From contig NC_088357.1 of NCBI RefSeq assembly GCF_036884655.1, forward strand, positions 45,719,501 through 45,783,500: 64,000 bases of DNA. Direction: 5' to 3'. The notes below the pieces were generated by a model that saw only the letters and a list, made by a program, of their open reading frames with translations, did not search any database and was not told where the DNA came from. Each line of letters opens with the position of its first letter. Position 1 is the stretch's first letter. Both the position numbers and the translations under genes were made by a program. The DNA comes from Musa acuminata AAA Group. Its lineage: Eukaryota; Streptophyta; Magnoliopsida; Zingiberales; Musaceae. Positions 38,882 through 60,264 of this stretch are shown piece after piece.

Positions 38882-41800
38882 GTCAAAGTCTAGAATCAGT
38901 TCACGTATGAGTAGGAGCAAGTCAAGATCAAGAAAAGATATTGTTTGCTATAACTGTAGTGAGAAAGGATATTACAAGAACCAATGTAAGCAACATAAAA
39001 AGAGCAAGAAAAATGAAAAAGAAGTGGAGTCTATAGAGTCAAAAGATAATATCACAGCTACAGTGTAGTGTGGTGATTATTTGATTTTGTCTCCTTCTAA
39101 TAATATATTTTTTGTGTATGTCAGGATCTTGAGTAGGTGATTGACATAGGTACTTCTTATCATGCTACACCACAGAGGAAGTTTTTTGCTACATACAAGT
39201 CTGAAAATTTTGGTGTTGTTAAGATGGGCAACTATGGCATAGCAGATATCATAGGCATGGGTGATATCCATTTAAAGACCAACCTTGGCTGCAAGTTGGT
39301 GCTTAAGGATGTGAGACATGTGTTTGACTTGAGGCTGAATTTAATTTCAGTTGGAAGGCTAGATGATGAAGACTATGATAGCAGATTTTACAGCGAGCAA
39401 TGAAAGCTCAGTAAGGGTTCTCTTGTTATAGCTAATGAAAAGAAATATCATACTTTATATAGGTTACAGGCTAAAGCTTATGGTGAGTAGTTAAATACTA
39501 CAGAAAAAGACTTTAACATGGAGTTGTGGCATAGGCGATTGGGACACATGAGCGAGAAGGGGCTGCAAGCTCTTTCCAAGAGAGAGGTATTGCCACACCT
39601 CAGAGGTATATATCTGAACCCTTGTATTGATTGTTTGGCTGGTAAACAACATAGAGTTTTATTTGCTAGTCCTGCTTTGTCTATAAAAATGCATACCTTA
39701 AACCATATTTATACAGATATATGTGGTCCTTTGAGGACAAAAACTCATTGTGGATCTGTTGATATTCTTGGTATAAGTGGTGCACTTTATTTTGTCAATT
39801 TTATAGATGATTTTTCCAGGAAAGTTTGGGCCTATGCTTTGAAGACTAAAGATCAGGTTATTAATGTCTTCAAAGAGTTTCATGCCAAGGTTGAAAGGGA
39901 GACAGAAAGGCAATTGAAATGCATAAGATTAGATAATGGTGGTGAGTATATATGATTATTTAATAATTATTATAGATCACATGGGATCCAACATGAGATG
40001 ACAGTTCCTAGTGCACCTCAGCATAATGCAATTGTAGAGAGGATGAACCGCACCATCATAGAAAAAATCAGATGTATGCTTTCACAGGCCAAGCTACCTA
40101 AAAGGTTTTGGGATGAGACTTTAAGGACTGCAGTTGATGTAATCAACTTATCACTATGTACAGCCCTAGATAGTAATGTTGCAGAGCATGTATGGTCAGG
40201 GAAAGATGTTTCCTACATGCATTTAAGAGTGTTTGGTTGTCGTGCATTTGCACATATTCTAGATAATGAGAGATCCAAGCTGGATGGTAAGACTAAAGAA
40301 TGTATTTTTCTTGGCTACTTATATGATCATTTTGGTTACAGGCTTTGGGATCCAGAAAAGCAGAAGGTGTTTAGAAGCAGAGACGTAGTCTTCTTTGAGG
40401 ATCAAACTTTTCAAGATTTGAAGAAGAAGACACCAGTCAATACTTCTGCAGAAGGATTACCCAATTACTCCTCCAATATATCAGGGTGATAGGGGAGATG
40501 TGCAGGAAGATAGTATAGAGCCTGATGTTGATCTACCTGCAGGACATGTTGAGCAAGAAGAAGTTGGACAGCAACTTCTCGTAGAACCTCAGTTGAGAAG
40601 TTCTTCTAGATAACGTCAACCTTCCAGAAGATACTTTATAGATTAGTATGTGATGCTTACTGATGCAGGTGAACCAGAGAGTTACCAAGAAGTAGTTGAA
40701 AGTGAGCAGAAAGAGAAGTGGTTAGTTGCTATACAGGAAGAGATGGATGCTCTTCAGAAGAACCATACTTATGATTTGGTGCTACTACCAAATGGAATGA
40801 AGGCCTTGAAGAACAAGTGAGTTTTCAGGTTGAAGACTCAAGAATATTGTTCTCAACCAAAGTACAAAGCTAGATTGGTTGCGAAAGGCTTTGGTCAAAA
40901 GAAAGGTATTGACTTTGAAGATATTTTTTCTCCTGAAAATGTCTTCTATTCGTGTTGTTCTTGGTATTGCTGCTAGCCGGGACTTGGAGGTTTAGCAGTT
41001 AGATGTGAAGACAGCTTTCCTTCATGTGGATTTGGATGAGGAAATTTATATAGAGCAACCAGAAGGCTTCAAAGTCAAATGTAAAGATAACTTTGTCTGC
41101 AAATTGAAGAAGAGTTTGTATGGGCTAAAGCAAGCTCCAAGACAGCGGTATAGAAAGTTTGATTCATTTATAACAGAAAATGGATATAAAAGAACGTCTT
41201 CAGATTATTGTGTGTACATCAAATGGTTTGGTGAGGATTTTATTATTCTATTATATTATGTTGATGACATGCTTATTCTTGGGAAAGATATGTCTAAAAT
41301 TGACAGAATAAAGAAGGAACTGAATGAGTCTTTTGCAATGAAGGACATGTGGCCAGCAAAGCAAATACTGTGTATGCAGATTTCCCATGATAGGAAAAAT
41401 AAGAAGATTTGGTTATCACAGGAGAAATATATCAAGAAGGTATTGGAAAGATTCAGTATGAGCAATGCAAAACCAGTTGGTTCTTCTCTTGCAGGTCACT
41501 TCAAGTTGTGCTCAGAACAGAGTCCGTCAAGTGATGAGGAGAAGGAGAAAATGTAAAAAGTTTCTTATGCTTCAACAGTTGGAAGTTTAATGTATGTAAT
41601 GGTATGTATGAGGCCAGACATCGCATATGCAGTTGGTGTTACTAGTAGATTTCTTGCAAATTCAAGCAAAGAGCACTAGGCAACAGTGAAGTGGATTTTA
41701 AGATATCTCAAAGGGAGCTCTAAGGTTTGTTTAAGCTTTGAAGGTGGACCACATATGTTAACAGGTTACACAAATGCAGATATGGCAAGAGATAAAGATA

Positions 41801-42180
41801 CGAAAAAGTCTACTTCAGGTTATGTACTTACTTTTGCAGGGGGAGTTGTGCCATGGTAATCCAGGTTGTAAAGGTGTATTGCTCTCTCCACCATATAAGC
41901 AAAATATATTGCTACTACAAAGATATGGAAAAAAAAATTATGGATAAAAGAATTCTTACAAGAATTGAGGTCGAAACAGAAAAATTATATGGTACAATAT
42001 GACAGCCAGAGTGTCATCCATTTGTATAAGAATCTAATGTTTTATTCCAAGTCAAAGCATATAGATGTCAGATACCATTGGATTCGAAATGTATTTGAAG
42101 AGAAGCAGTTGCAGCTTTAGAAAATTCACACAGATGACAACGGAGCAGACATGTTGACAAAGACTTTACCAAAAGAAAGA
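38882..42180 (+). pseudogene. Outer copia gag end, protease, integrase, RT, RNase H, broken
   Basis: The CCHC knuckle reads CYNCSEKGYYKNQC near 38950, with Tyr for the zinc-binding His. The protease site reads VIDIGTSYH near 39137, with Ile where active enzymes have Thr in DTG. Integrase starts MELWHRRLGHMSEKG (39518), with IYTDICGP and RLDNGGEYI followed by a stop, then IVERMNRTIIEK. RT has [17 protein letters not shown] near 40866 and YYVDDMLILGKD near 41255. RNase H lies at about 41560-42170 with several stops. Order and wording match Tnt1-like copia. Confidence 0.88.
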
Positions 42181-42264
42181 CAGGAGATATGCCGACAGCT
42201 GGTCGGCATTACTTCACGTTGAGAAGTCATGAGACAGCCTCCCTTATGGGCTGAAGGGGGAGGT

Positions 42265-44835
<2,571 letters not shown>

Positions 44836-44848
44836 TGAATAAAGTCCC

Positions 44849-45498
<650 letters not shown>

Positions 45499-45732
45499 AT
45501 GCGTTCGACCATCGTACTCGATCTTGTTAGCCTACTATACACCACCTCGTTTAACCTTGTCAACCCATTATGCACCATCGCGCTCGACCTCATCGGCCCA
45601 TTAAGCACCATCGTGCTTGCCCCCCTCGACCCACTGTGTGTCACCACGCCTAGTTTCGTCAGCTCATTGTGTGCCACCGTGCTTGGTATAGTCAATCCAT
45701 TGAGTATCGATGTACTAGACCCAATCAGCTAA
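45499..45732 (+). repeat. Seven diverged 33-bp tandem repeats with an open 77-codon frame
   Basis: The period is exactly 33 bases over seven units, so the plus frame reads as seven 11-residue repeats (MRSTIVLDLVS, LLYTTSFNLVN, PLCTIALDLIG, PLSTIVLAPLD, PLCVTTPSFVS, SLCATVLGIVN, PLSIDVLDPIS), then TAA. The minus strand is open too. Units differ by many substitutions but no indels. No protein family is recognised. It lies between GSTU G and an LTR-like repeat and may be part of a retroelement. Confidence 0.7.
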
Positions 45733-45849
45733 CATACACCTCTAAGATAACTTAGCCTTCATCAACCATAATATTTCCTCTAACTTATGGTATCAATAGT
45801 TAATATAAACCAAGTGTTACTTCCCAATCCATTGTTCTCCCAAACGTTG

Positions 45850-46320
45850 GGGGGTATGTGTTATGAAAAAAATGAAATGACATCGTATCAACACTATGTA
45901 GTTGCCACATTAACACCATGTGATTGCTACCTTAGCATCACATGGCTACCACCTCATCGTCACATGACTGACACATTAGTGACATGTGATTGATACTTCG
46001 ATGTCATATGTGGTTAACATATACCCAACATGTGTTTACATATGATTGGCACATGACCAATATCTCAGTAAATTACCTCTCCTTATTTGTATTGATCACA
46101 TAAAATAACGATTTAGAGGGTTCAGGGCTCCCTCATGTTTGTTTTGAAAGACTTTTTTCCTAATACTATTTAAGTCATTGATTGAATCTTTCAGACAAAA
46201 AAATAACTTAAGTATCAAAGTAACTTTTGTAGAGAACACCAATTTTACAAGATTCAATCTCCAGGTCGATAAGGTTCGACCTCTTCGGGAATATATAGGT
46301 TCAATGCTCTTAAGTTCAAA
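45850..46320 (+). mobile_element. LTR-like dispersed repeat upstream of GSTU H
   Basis: It is similar to 28601-29095, sharing CTACCTTAGCATCACATGGC and the TCCAGGTCGATAAGGTTCGA-type tail. The insertion point relative to the GSTU near-palindrome differs between the two sites, which suggests independent insertions. No coding content; borders uncertain. Confidence 0.5.
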
Positions 46321-49630
<3,310 letters not shown>

Positions 49631-49886
49631 TGAAGAAAGTCCCGTCTGTATGTAATAAAATAAAATCAAGACAATTATTCATAAATATTATTGATGAGAT
49701 ACATCTTTGACTTATGTTGGCTGTCACCGGAGAAAAGGAAATAACTAAAATTTGAAGAGGACGATGAAGCAAACAAAGGAGGTATTTTATTCAGCAACCA
49801 CAAGGAAGTAGGTGGAAGACAACGATAATTTCCAATTGATCCAACTGTGGCCACAAACACGACACACAAACATCAAACCACAAGGC

Positions 49887-52374
<2,488 letters not shown>

Positions 52375-52395
52375 TCACTCTCTAGTCTTTGGGAG

Positions 52396-52403
52396 CTTAT
52401 ATA
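52396..52403 (-). promoter_or_regulatory. TATA box of GSTU K
   Basis: TATATAAG on the minus strand, about 50 bases before the ATG at 52347. Confidence 0.55.
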
Positions 52404-52601
52404 GAGGTGGTACGTTCGTGTAGTCTGCTTTGTAAGACGTGCATGCACATAAAATAGGCTTCGTGTCAACGATCTGTTCTGATGTGGGGATCCAATTCCA
52501 ATGGCGATCTCTTGGAAGATCCAAGATCTGCTTAGGAAATGGCTAAGGAAACGTGTCATGGCTTGCATCAGAGACAGAGAAGCTGTTTATATAAATGGCT
52601 A

Positions 52602-52628
52602 AGAGAGAGAGAGAGAGAGAGAGAGAGA
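52602..52628. repeat. (GA)n microsatellite
   Basis: About 13 GA units upstream of GSTU K. Confidence 0.9.
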
Positions 52629-53398
52629 AGCTTCCAAATGCAAATAACAAGAAGAAAACATTGGGGTGCTCGATCTTTCCTAATGTGAGCTGCTACCCAA
52701 AACACTAATCAATCATAGGAGAGATCTTAAACATGGATTCTTTGTTGTCATTGCTTACGCATGCGATGAACAAGTTTGATTTCTTATTATTAGTGCTATT
52801 ATTATAATTATCCTGTGTATGTTAACATTGATCTAAGATCAAGTTTGTTCCTGTCATCCATTCTATTATGTAAGGTTATACTTAGGAATAATCCTTTTGT
52901 TAATCATCCATTCTATTAGTTTGTTCTTTGACAAATTCCATTGGAAACTGCTCTCTGTAGATGAACCTGTCTCAACCATTCAATCTTCTCCATCTTCTGC
53001 AAACGTCATTAAACCAGTATCTAACATCCCCCTAAACATAGAAGTCAAAGTCAAACTGAACATTCTATAAATAAGTCAACCCCCTAACTGCCTCAGAAGA
53101 AGTCCAAATCTATCATCAATTGTCCATCACAAAATACTTGTAACAAAAGAACACATAAATTACACACAGGGAACGCAGATGAAACCTTGAAGTGAGAAGG
53201 GAGGAGGAGAACAGAAAGGCCTCCCTCTTCCTTGTTTGCTGGTAGACAGATGTGCTACGATTATATTAAGTATACCAATCTCTTGTCTTTTCTCCAACCA
53301 TAAGGTACCATTGAAGGCTTTTTCTTTCTTCTGTCTCTCTCTAGATTCAACAGTAGAAGAGTTTTCATCTTCTTTCTCCATCAGAATTTGCTGCAGAT
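52629..53398. other. Intergenic region and 5' leader of the coiled-coil gene
   Basis: No other gene is seen. The last ~100 bases, with CTTTTTCTTTCTTCTGTCTC and TTTTCATCTTCTTTCTCC pyrimidine tracts, look like a plant 5' UTR. Confidence 0.45.
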
Positions 53399-54332
53399 AT
53401 GAACGGTTTGCGTGTGAATTCGTCCCCCCAGTTGATTCCTCCGAGTGGTGTAGATCATCCAAACGAAGCCACCTTGGAAGGTGAAGAATGTTACATATCT
53501 GTTCTTCTTCCTTCATTTCATCTTGTTATCTCCTTACTCTGCTGTGTTTGATGTCGTCGCAGAGAATGTGAAGTCGTTGTTGAGGTTGATACATGATTAC
53601 ACAGAAGGCGGTGGGCGCAGACCACAATGCGTCACCGGGATGATGACGGTCCTCGATGGTCTGAAGTCTCAGGTCCAGAAACTGCAGCCTCCACGGAGGG
53701 GAGAGGCCGAGCTCCGCAGGTGCAACACCGACCTCCGCCGTGGCGCGCCTCCGAGGGAGAAGAAGCCCCTCGACCCGGCTGCTGACGAGGTCCAGAAGCT
53801 ACGCCGGGAGCTGTTCACGAACATGACCGCCCGCAGGAACCTGGAGAGGATGTTCTCCAGCCTTGGCAAGGAGAAGGAGATCATGGCGGCGGAGCTGACG
53901 AGGAAGGCGCGGGAGCTGGCGGAGGCGGAGGAGCTCGTCGACGACCTCCGGGCGCAGAACGAGGTGCTTCTGGAGAAGGTCAAGGCGTGCGCGTCGGAGC
54001 ACAAGAAGAACGGCGGGCAGTCGCAGCTCAACTCGGTGCTGCAGGAGCGGAACAAGGCACTGTCGGAGCAGCTCCTCAAGTCGTTGGATGCGTACAGAAC
54101 GGTGAAGAGGTGGCTAAGGGATGCCCAGGAGGAGAACGCGAGGATCGTTTTGGAGGCCGCGGAGGTGGCGGCGGCGAGCGCGGGGATCGTGCATCGCGTA
54201 CGTGAAAGAATGGAGGGAGGTGGGAATGGGAAGGTGAGGACGGAGGGGGAGATTAACTCCTTGGAGCAGATGCTGCATGGATTGCAAGGGAAGCTGAGGA
54301 AAGTTAGCCCAAAAAATAAGGGAGATTGTTAG
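53399..54332 (+). CDS. Conserved plant coiled-coil protein of unknown function, 283 aa
   Basis: Two exons, 53399-53480 and 53563-54332, are split in phase 1 by an 82-base GT-AG intron. Exon 1 gives MNGLRVNSSPQLIPPSGVDH; the join restores a Glu and leads into NVKSLLRLIHDYTE. This model is preferred to reading through from 53481, where the frame begins inside the intron with a spurious hydrophobic leader. Residues about 100-245 are charged and heptad-like (KLRRELFTNMTARRNLERMF, KEKEIMAAELTRKARELAEA, QERNKALSEQLLKSLDAYRT), so a long coiled coil is likely, with a Gly-rich break near 255. There is no signal peptide or membrane segment. I recall similar unnamed proteins in other plants but know no function. 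Confidence 0.82.
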
Positions 54333-55057
54333 GAGCTGAAACCTTCAAGTTTAGGTGGAGAGATTGAGAGGAGAGGGACTGATGGAGAGGAAATGTAACG
54401 TTTTCCTTTTCTTTTAGTTGGAAGATTTGTATGGACTTTATACATATAAGAATTGTAACATGATAAGTTATCAAACCAATTATTTTTCTTTATAGAGACA
54501 AAATTAATATTTTTTAATGAAAAAGACCTGATTAAGATAATCATAATGAGCTCTTAAAAGGATATAATTAGAAGTTTTTAAATTATAAAATAATATATTT
54601 CATATCATATACTGAATATGAATATATAAAAATGAGCTAATTACATATTATCTTTTGTAATTATTTATTTTTAATATTGTGATTCTTATATTTTCAAGAG
54701 TTATATCAAAATTTTTATACTTACGAAAATAAAATATTAATATTTTTATAATATTAAAAAATAAAAAAAAGAGTGAAAGGTTTTATTGAAACAATGAGTT
54801 AAATTTAAGATATTAAAAATAATTAATTATAAGAGATAATCTATAATTACTCTCAAAAATAAAAAAAATAGAACTTATTAGCTCAGTTGTTGAATATATA
54901 TAGGTTGTCTTTTTTTACTTTTTAAATAGATATTTTTTGAACCGTAGGATGAGAAACATTCTTAATAACAACAAATCTTAGCCATCAATTTACCCAATAC
55001 TATGACCCACACAACAACTACTGAAGACATCCATCCTCGCAGCAGCGGGATGGCCTG
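54333..55057. other. AT-rich intergenic region
   Basis: It holds the 3' region of the coiled-coil gene and the 5' region of the PPR gene. No gene is seen; poly-T and poly-A runs are frequent. Confidence 0.5.
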
Positions 55058-56857
55058 ATGCAACCTGGGCGAGCCCCATCGGCCGTCGCCCAACCCGCCT
55101 CTTCAAACCCCGCCGCGCTTGGCCGCTGCGTCGCGCTGCTGCAGACATGCAAGTCCCTGCCTTGGCTCAAGCAGATCCACGCTCACGCCGTCCGCCGTGG
55201 CGTCCCCCTCGGCCACCCCGGCCTGGCCAAGCACCTCGTCTTCGCCCTCGTTTCCCTCCCCGCCGCCGACCCCATGCCCTACGCCAGCGCCGTCTTCGCC
55301 CAGGTCCCCAACCCCGGGGTCTTCAGTTACAACACCATGATCCGCGGCTACGCCGAGAGCTGTCACCCCCGCCACGCCCTCGACGTCCACCGCCTCATGC
55401 TCGCCGCCGACGTCCCCCCGGACTCCCACACCTACCCCTTCCTCCTCAAGGCCTGCGCCAAACTGCTGTCTCTCCGCGACGGCGAGAGGGTCCACTGCCG
55501 CTCCGTCAAGGACGGCCACGACGCCTGCGTCTTCGTCCAGAACACACTTGTTCATTTTTACGCGGCCTGCGGACTCTTCGAGAGCGCACACAAGTTGTTC
55601 GAGAGGATGTCCCACAGAAACCTCATTTCCTGGAACTCTGTCATTAATGGCTTCGCCATAAACGGGAGGCCTAATGAGGCGCTGACCCTCTTCAGGGAGA
55701 TGGTCGCGGACGAGGACGGCGGCATCGAGCCTGATGGTTTCACCATGGTCAGCTTGCTCTGCGCCTGTGCCGAGCTGGGGGCCTTGGCTCTCGGCCGCAG
55801 ATCCCATGTTTACCTTGCTAAGCGAGGCCTGGACCGGAACGCCCACGTTGGGAATGCGCTCATAGATTTCTATGCCAAGTGTGGAAGCATCGAGGAGGCT
55901 TACAAGGTATTCGACGAGATGGATGAGAGGACTGTGGTGTCGTGGACTTGTTTGATAGTAGGGTTGGCCATGAACGGGTTTGGCGAAGAATCTCTCGACC
56001 TCTTCCATGCAATGGAGAGGGAGAGATTGATGCCGACTGAGATCACCTTGGTTGGGGTGTTGTACGCTTGTAGCCATTGCGGGTTAGTCGACGATGGATT
56101 CAGGTACTTCAACAGGTTGACACGAGACTATGGCATCGTGCCCAAGATAGAGCACTATGGTTGCATGGTTGATCTCCTGGGACGAGCTGGCTTGGTGGAA
56201 GAGGCACACAGTTACATCATGAACATGCCACTGGAGCCCAATGCTGTCATCTGGAGGACCTTGCTTGGAGCATGCACCATGCACAAGAGGCTGGAAATTG
56301 GGGAAGCAGTTTGGGCTAGGCTCGTGGAATTGGACCCTGGCCATAGTGGCGACTACGTGCTCCTATCCAATATGTATGCTGCTGTCGGTCAGTGGGGGAT
56401 TGTTCACAAGCTCCGGAGGAGCATGCTGAAGGGAGGGGTGAGAAAGATGCCTGGCCACAGCCTCGTCGAACTGGGCAACCACATGCACGAGTTCATCATG
56501 GGTGATCACTCACATCCTCAGAGCCAGCAAATATATGAGATGCTCGAAGAGATTGCAGCGAGGCTGAGGCTGGAAGGCTACATGCCTCACACAACGAATG
56601 TTTTGGCTGATATAGAGGAGGAAGAGAAGGAGACGGCACTGAACTACCACAGCGAGAGGTTGGCCATAGCCTTTGCTCTCCTTAACACTGCCCCAGGGAC
56701 CCCCATCAGGTTAGTGAAGAACCTGAGGGTATGTGCAGATTGCCACATTGTGACCAAACTCATATCCAAGATTTATGACCGGGAGATTGTGGTGAGAGAT
56801 CGGAGTCGATTCCACCATGTAAGAGGTGGATCCTGTTCTTGTAAGGATTATTGGTAG
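55058..56857 (+). CDS. PLS-class pentatricopeptide repeat protein with E and DYW domains, 599 aa
   Basis: An intron-free gene, as is usual for this family. PPR proteins bind organellar RNA one base per repeat; the DYW domain is the cytidine deaminase of C-to-U editing in mitochondria or plastids. A poorly conserved N-terminal ~35 residues may include a transit peptide. PLS repeats run from about residue 80 (PGVFSYNTMIRGYAES) through NLISWNSVINGFAINGRPNEAL, HVGNALIDFYAKCGSIEEAYKVFDEM and TVVSWTCLIVGLAMNG to about 400. The E region includes PNAVIWRTLLGACTMHKRLEIGE. The DYW domain has HSE at 531-533, CADCH at 559-563 and the C-terminal DYW at 597-599, so the zinc and catalytic residues are all present. 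The wording recalls Arabidopsis At4g21065-type proteins. GC-rich codon use weakens after residue ~300. Confidence 0.93.
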   Translation: MQPGRAPSAVAQPASSNPAALGRCVALLQTCKSLPWLKQIHAHAVRRGVPLGHPGLAKHLVFALVSLPAADPMPYASAVFAQVPNPGVFSYNTMIRGYAESCHPRHALDVHRLMLAADVPPDSHTYPFLLKACAKLLSLRDGERVHCRSVKDGHDACVFVQNTLVHFYAACGLFESAHKLFERMSHRNLISWNSVINGFAINGRPNEALTLFREMVADEDGGIEPDGFTMVSLLCACAELGALALGRRSHVYLAKRGLDRNAHVGNALIDFYAKCGSIEEAYKVFDEMDERTVVSWTCLIVGLAMNGFGEESLDLFHAMERERLMPTEITLVGVLYACSHCGLVDDGFRYFNRLTRDYGIVPKIEHYGCMVDLLGRAGLVEEAHSYIMNMPLEPNAVIWRTLLGACTMHKRLEIGEAVWARLVELDPGHSGDYVLLSNMYAAVGQWGIVHKLRRSMLKGGVRKMPGHSLVELGNHMHEFIMGDHSHPQSQQIYEMLEEIAARLRLEGYMPHTTNVLADIEEEEKETALNYHSERLAIAFALLNTAPGTPIRLVKNLRVCADCHIVTKLISKIYDREIVVRDRSRFHHVRGGSCSCKDYW

Positions 56858-57679
56858 GCTACAGTAGTGTTCTCCCAGCAAGATTATACTGCATTCGGAA
56901 TCAAGGTACACAATCAACTCCAGTTGGTTTCTCGTTTATGATATTGTAACATGTTAATGGAATGCAGCAAAGTCCAGTGTGAATCAAAGCTAATTAGTTC
57001 TATGCCATCTTCTTTTACCTTTTTTGTAGCAGAGAAAAGAAAAGTGCATTTTAGTTAGTTCTATGCTAGTTAGTTAGGGGTATATATATACTTGTTGCAT
57101 CGAGATAATATATCCATGAATAAATTATTGTTGGAAACATATCTTTATTATCTGGTTTTGGTGAGTTTTTCTTGTCATTTATGAGAGTTCTGTATTTAGG
57201 TTTGAAAATATCTTGTGCTACAATCTTTTACTCTAATAAAGTACTTACCTAAATAAAGTTGAGATCTGGACAAAGAAGGGTTTAACAATATCTGATACAA
57301 CACTCATGCTACAAACAACTCTTGTGTAACATATAATCCTGCTTATCTTACTTATGTTCTGTATCAAGGATTCAATAGATGAGTTTTGTATAAAATTTTG
57401 ATGATTAAATTAAACATTTGAAAAATAGGCAGAATAAACTGTACAATTCTTTACAGGCTGATGTTAAAACTGTCTTTTCCAGATGTTGTAAGTTATTTCT
57501 GAAGTGATAAGTTTAGTAGAAGTTCCATTAGGTGTTTGCCCTTGTGATAATGTTAACAAAACTTTTAAGCGAGGTTCGGCGTTTTGGGTACCGGATCTGT
57601 TTCAATGATCTGGTCAGACTAGTTTACCGGTCAGTATTGGTAAATCATGTGTTGGTACACCACTATGTATTGGGGTTTC

Positions 57680-57800
57680 GGAGTGGAAGAAAAAGAAGGC
57701 GAAGAGGAAGGGCGGATGGAGGTAGAGGATGAAGAAGAAGAAGTGGTGGAGGAGGAGGAGAAAGAAGAAGGAAGAAGAGGAGGAGGTGGGAGTGTACTTG
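57680..57800. repeat. Purine-rich (GAA/GGA) low-complexity tract
   Basis: About 120 bases that are almost pure purine on the plus strand, giving Glu-rich frames on one strand and Phe/Leu-rich ones on the other. The frames are composition artefacts. Confidence 0.8.
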
Positions 57801-60264
57801 GGAAGAAGAAGGAACGCTACAACAGCGGCGTCGCGAAACAGCGGCATTGGCGGCAATGTCATGAAGCAACATCTGTAGCAGCAACATCACAAAGCAGTGG
57901 CATCGTGAAGCGGCAGTAACATCGTGAGAAGAGTGCTCATGTTATCGAGCCCTAGTTTCTATTTTAGGTTTTTTTCTTTTTTAATGCTGAGTTCGATGAC
58001 CCTGTTGCTATTTGTAGGTTTTTTTTATTTTTCTTGAGTTGGACTGAACGGCCCGAAATAGGGTGCTCTGCGTATCGGTCCACACCCAAACCGGTACAGG
58101 CCGCTTGTTTCGTACCGTTTAGAACAGTATGATGGTCCTTGCTTTTAAGCATCTTATTTGGACCTAGTTCTGTATTCTTAGTTTGTAATGATTTTCTCTC
58201 GTAGCATCTCCTATTTCCTTTTTCTGTACAATGTGTTCAAAGCCACATTTGAGCTTTGACTTTAGACTACTCTGACTCTGTAACTATCATCTGCAGGTAT
58301 AAAAAGACTTCTCTAGATTTCTTGCTACCTCATTGCAAGCATGGGAGCATTTCTACAGTGTTTAGAATATAGTTGGCAGTGGCACCAAAAACTTGGGCTT
58401 TTTAACTAAATTTAAGAAATAAAGTTTGCTTTTGGATTATTGAACTTCTACTGACCAAATCTAATATGCAACCAGGTGACTGAGCATTGGGCTCTACTAG
58501 GTTTCTATCCCTTGTCATCAAAGCATGTTCAGCTAGTCAAAATTTTTTTATATAGTACCATTTAGTAGATGATATCCCACTGAAGAATGTCACGGGGAAA
58601 GTTTTGTGTTTGCGTAAAGAAATCTTAGGATGACAAGAGATCTTTGTCACTTCTAAGTTCCCTCGAAGTTGGGATGTATATTTATAGGCTAAAGAAGGAT
58701 TTTGAATAGTATTGAAATGAGGTGGCATGTTGTCCTTTAATCGAGGAAAATTGCCTTTTTTCACATGCATTACGATTTTTTATATGATGAAATGAAAGGG
58801 ATCATTGGAGGTTTTTGAAGACATAGCACTGGCTCAGCATAAGTATTAGAAATAGGCATGTTTTGAACGAAAAGAAAATCGAAAAAGAACAAAAGAAAAA
58901 GAAAATACCTGAGATGATAAGTCCATAACAATAAATTCAAATATATGATAGTTTACTACGTTTGTCATTTTTACTATAACTTTTTAATTTAGTAATCAAC
59001 TTTTATCCTTTCTTCCTAATGTGCAGATGGTCCTCATTTGAGAGGAATTGTCTGGTCATTTGAGCTTTTCTTTGGATGCAACTTCACTAGATGAACATTT
59101 TTTTGGCTTTACAGCTCCTTTGGATATTTGTTTATGCTTGTCATATGATGCAGATTTTAAAATAATGATGACCCTTGGAACTCTTGCTTGGTTCACTATA
59201 AACATCAAAAGCTGTTTGGTCATTGTTGGCATTGTCATTGCATTGAACAATTCTTGATTTATATGCTCCCAGAAGTGCAAGTGGAGTGTTGGAGAGATGG
59301 AGCTTGAGTGGATCCTTCCGATGCTGCTCAGACTTGGTAAATGACAGCAGATGCTTGTCTGGAAGCTGAATGAGCAAGCACATTGGCTAGATTGTATCTG
59401 GGTAAAAAAAAGAAGAAGCATCATTTAGCATTATTTTGTTGTTTGCTGTGTTTGTCACAAATGAAATTTAACATACTGCTTCTGTGTATTATTGTCTGTT
59501 CAGATTCCTTTGTCCAATTCAGATGAGAGAATTCTTGTTGGAAGATCCAAATTGACTGTCATGCTGAAGTCCAAGAGTCGATGCTGCATCACCAATTACA
59601 GTCAAAGGTAGTTAAGAAGCCAGTTGGCCAGTTGTATATGTGATAAAAAAAAGGGTATACCTAGTGCAGGTCTCCAATCCAGTATCTTTAGAGGTTTAAT
59701 ATATGCAGCCTTGCTTCTGGAAATAATTTGTCATGCTGATTCTTGATTACTTCTGGAAATGGTCCCGGTACAACAAAAAGATAAATGCTGGGAGACTTAG
59801 CAGGATCCGAGTGGTTAAGCTTTGTTCCTCCTCAATTATTATGATGTGTGATAACTTTAAACATCAACCACTTCACTGTTGGAGTAACAGGTGCAGTGTT
59901 CCTTTCACTCCATGAATGCATTGTTTGTTGATCCTGTTCCTCTCTCTAGCTTTAAAGTTGAGACTTGGGCAGGTTGCAATGGTCCAAACACCAGAACAAG
60001 ACTGTGTTCCCTTAGCTTTTCCAATTGTAGATTCATCTCTTTCTTTATCGATCTGTAGTGTATTTTTTATACATACAATAACAAAAAGAATAGCATTAAA
60101 TTTTGTGTGGGATTTGGCATGCAGTGGATGATATGATAATACATCAGCAAGGGATATTTTCCACCATATCCAGCAATTCAAGGTACTTCTTGTCTCTCTA
60201 CCCTCTTTCATGCTTTATTCTACCATAGAAATGGGGAGGGGGAAAAAAAAGGGAAAGGTTCTGT

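Noticed and set aside
53481..53562. Hydrophobic N-terminal leader for the coiled-coil protein
   Set aside because: It is the translated intron; the GT-AG junction 53480/53563 joins a better N-terminus in frame.
57647..57919. Glu-rich 90-codon frame
   Set aside because: Comes from a GAA/GGA purine tract; no start context or family.
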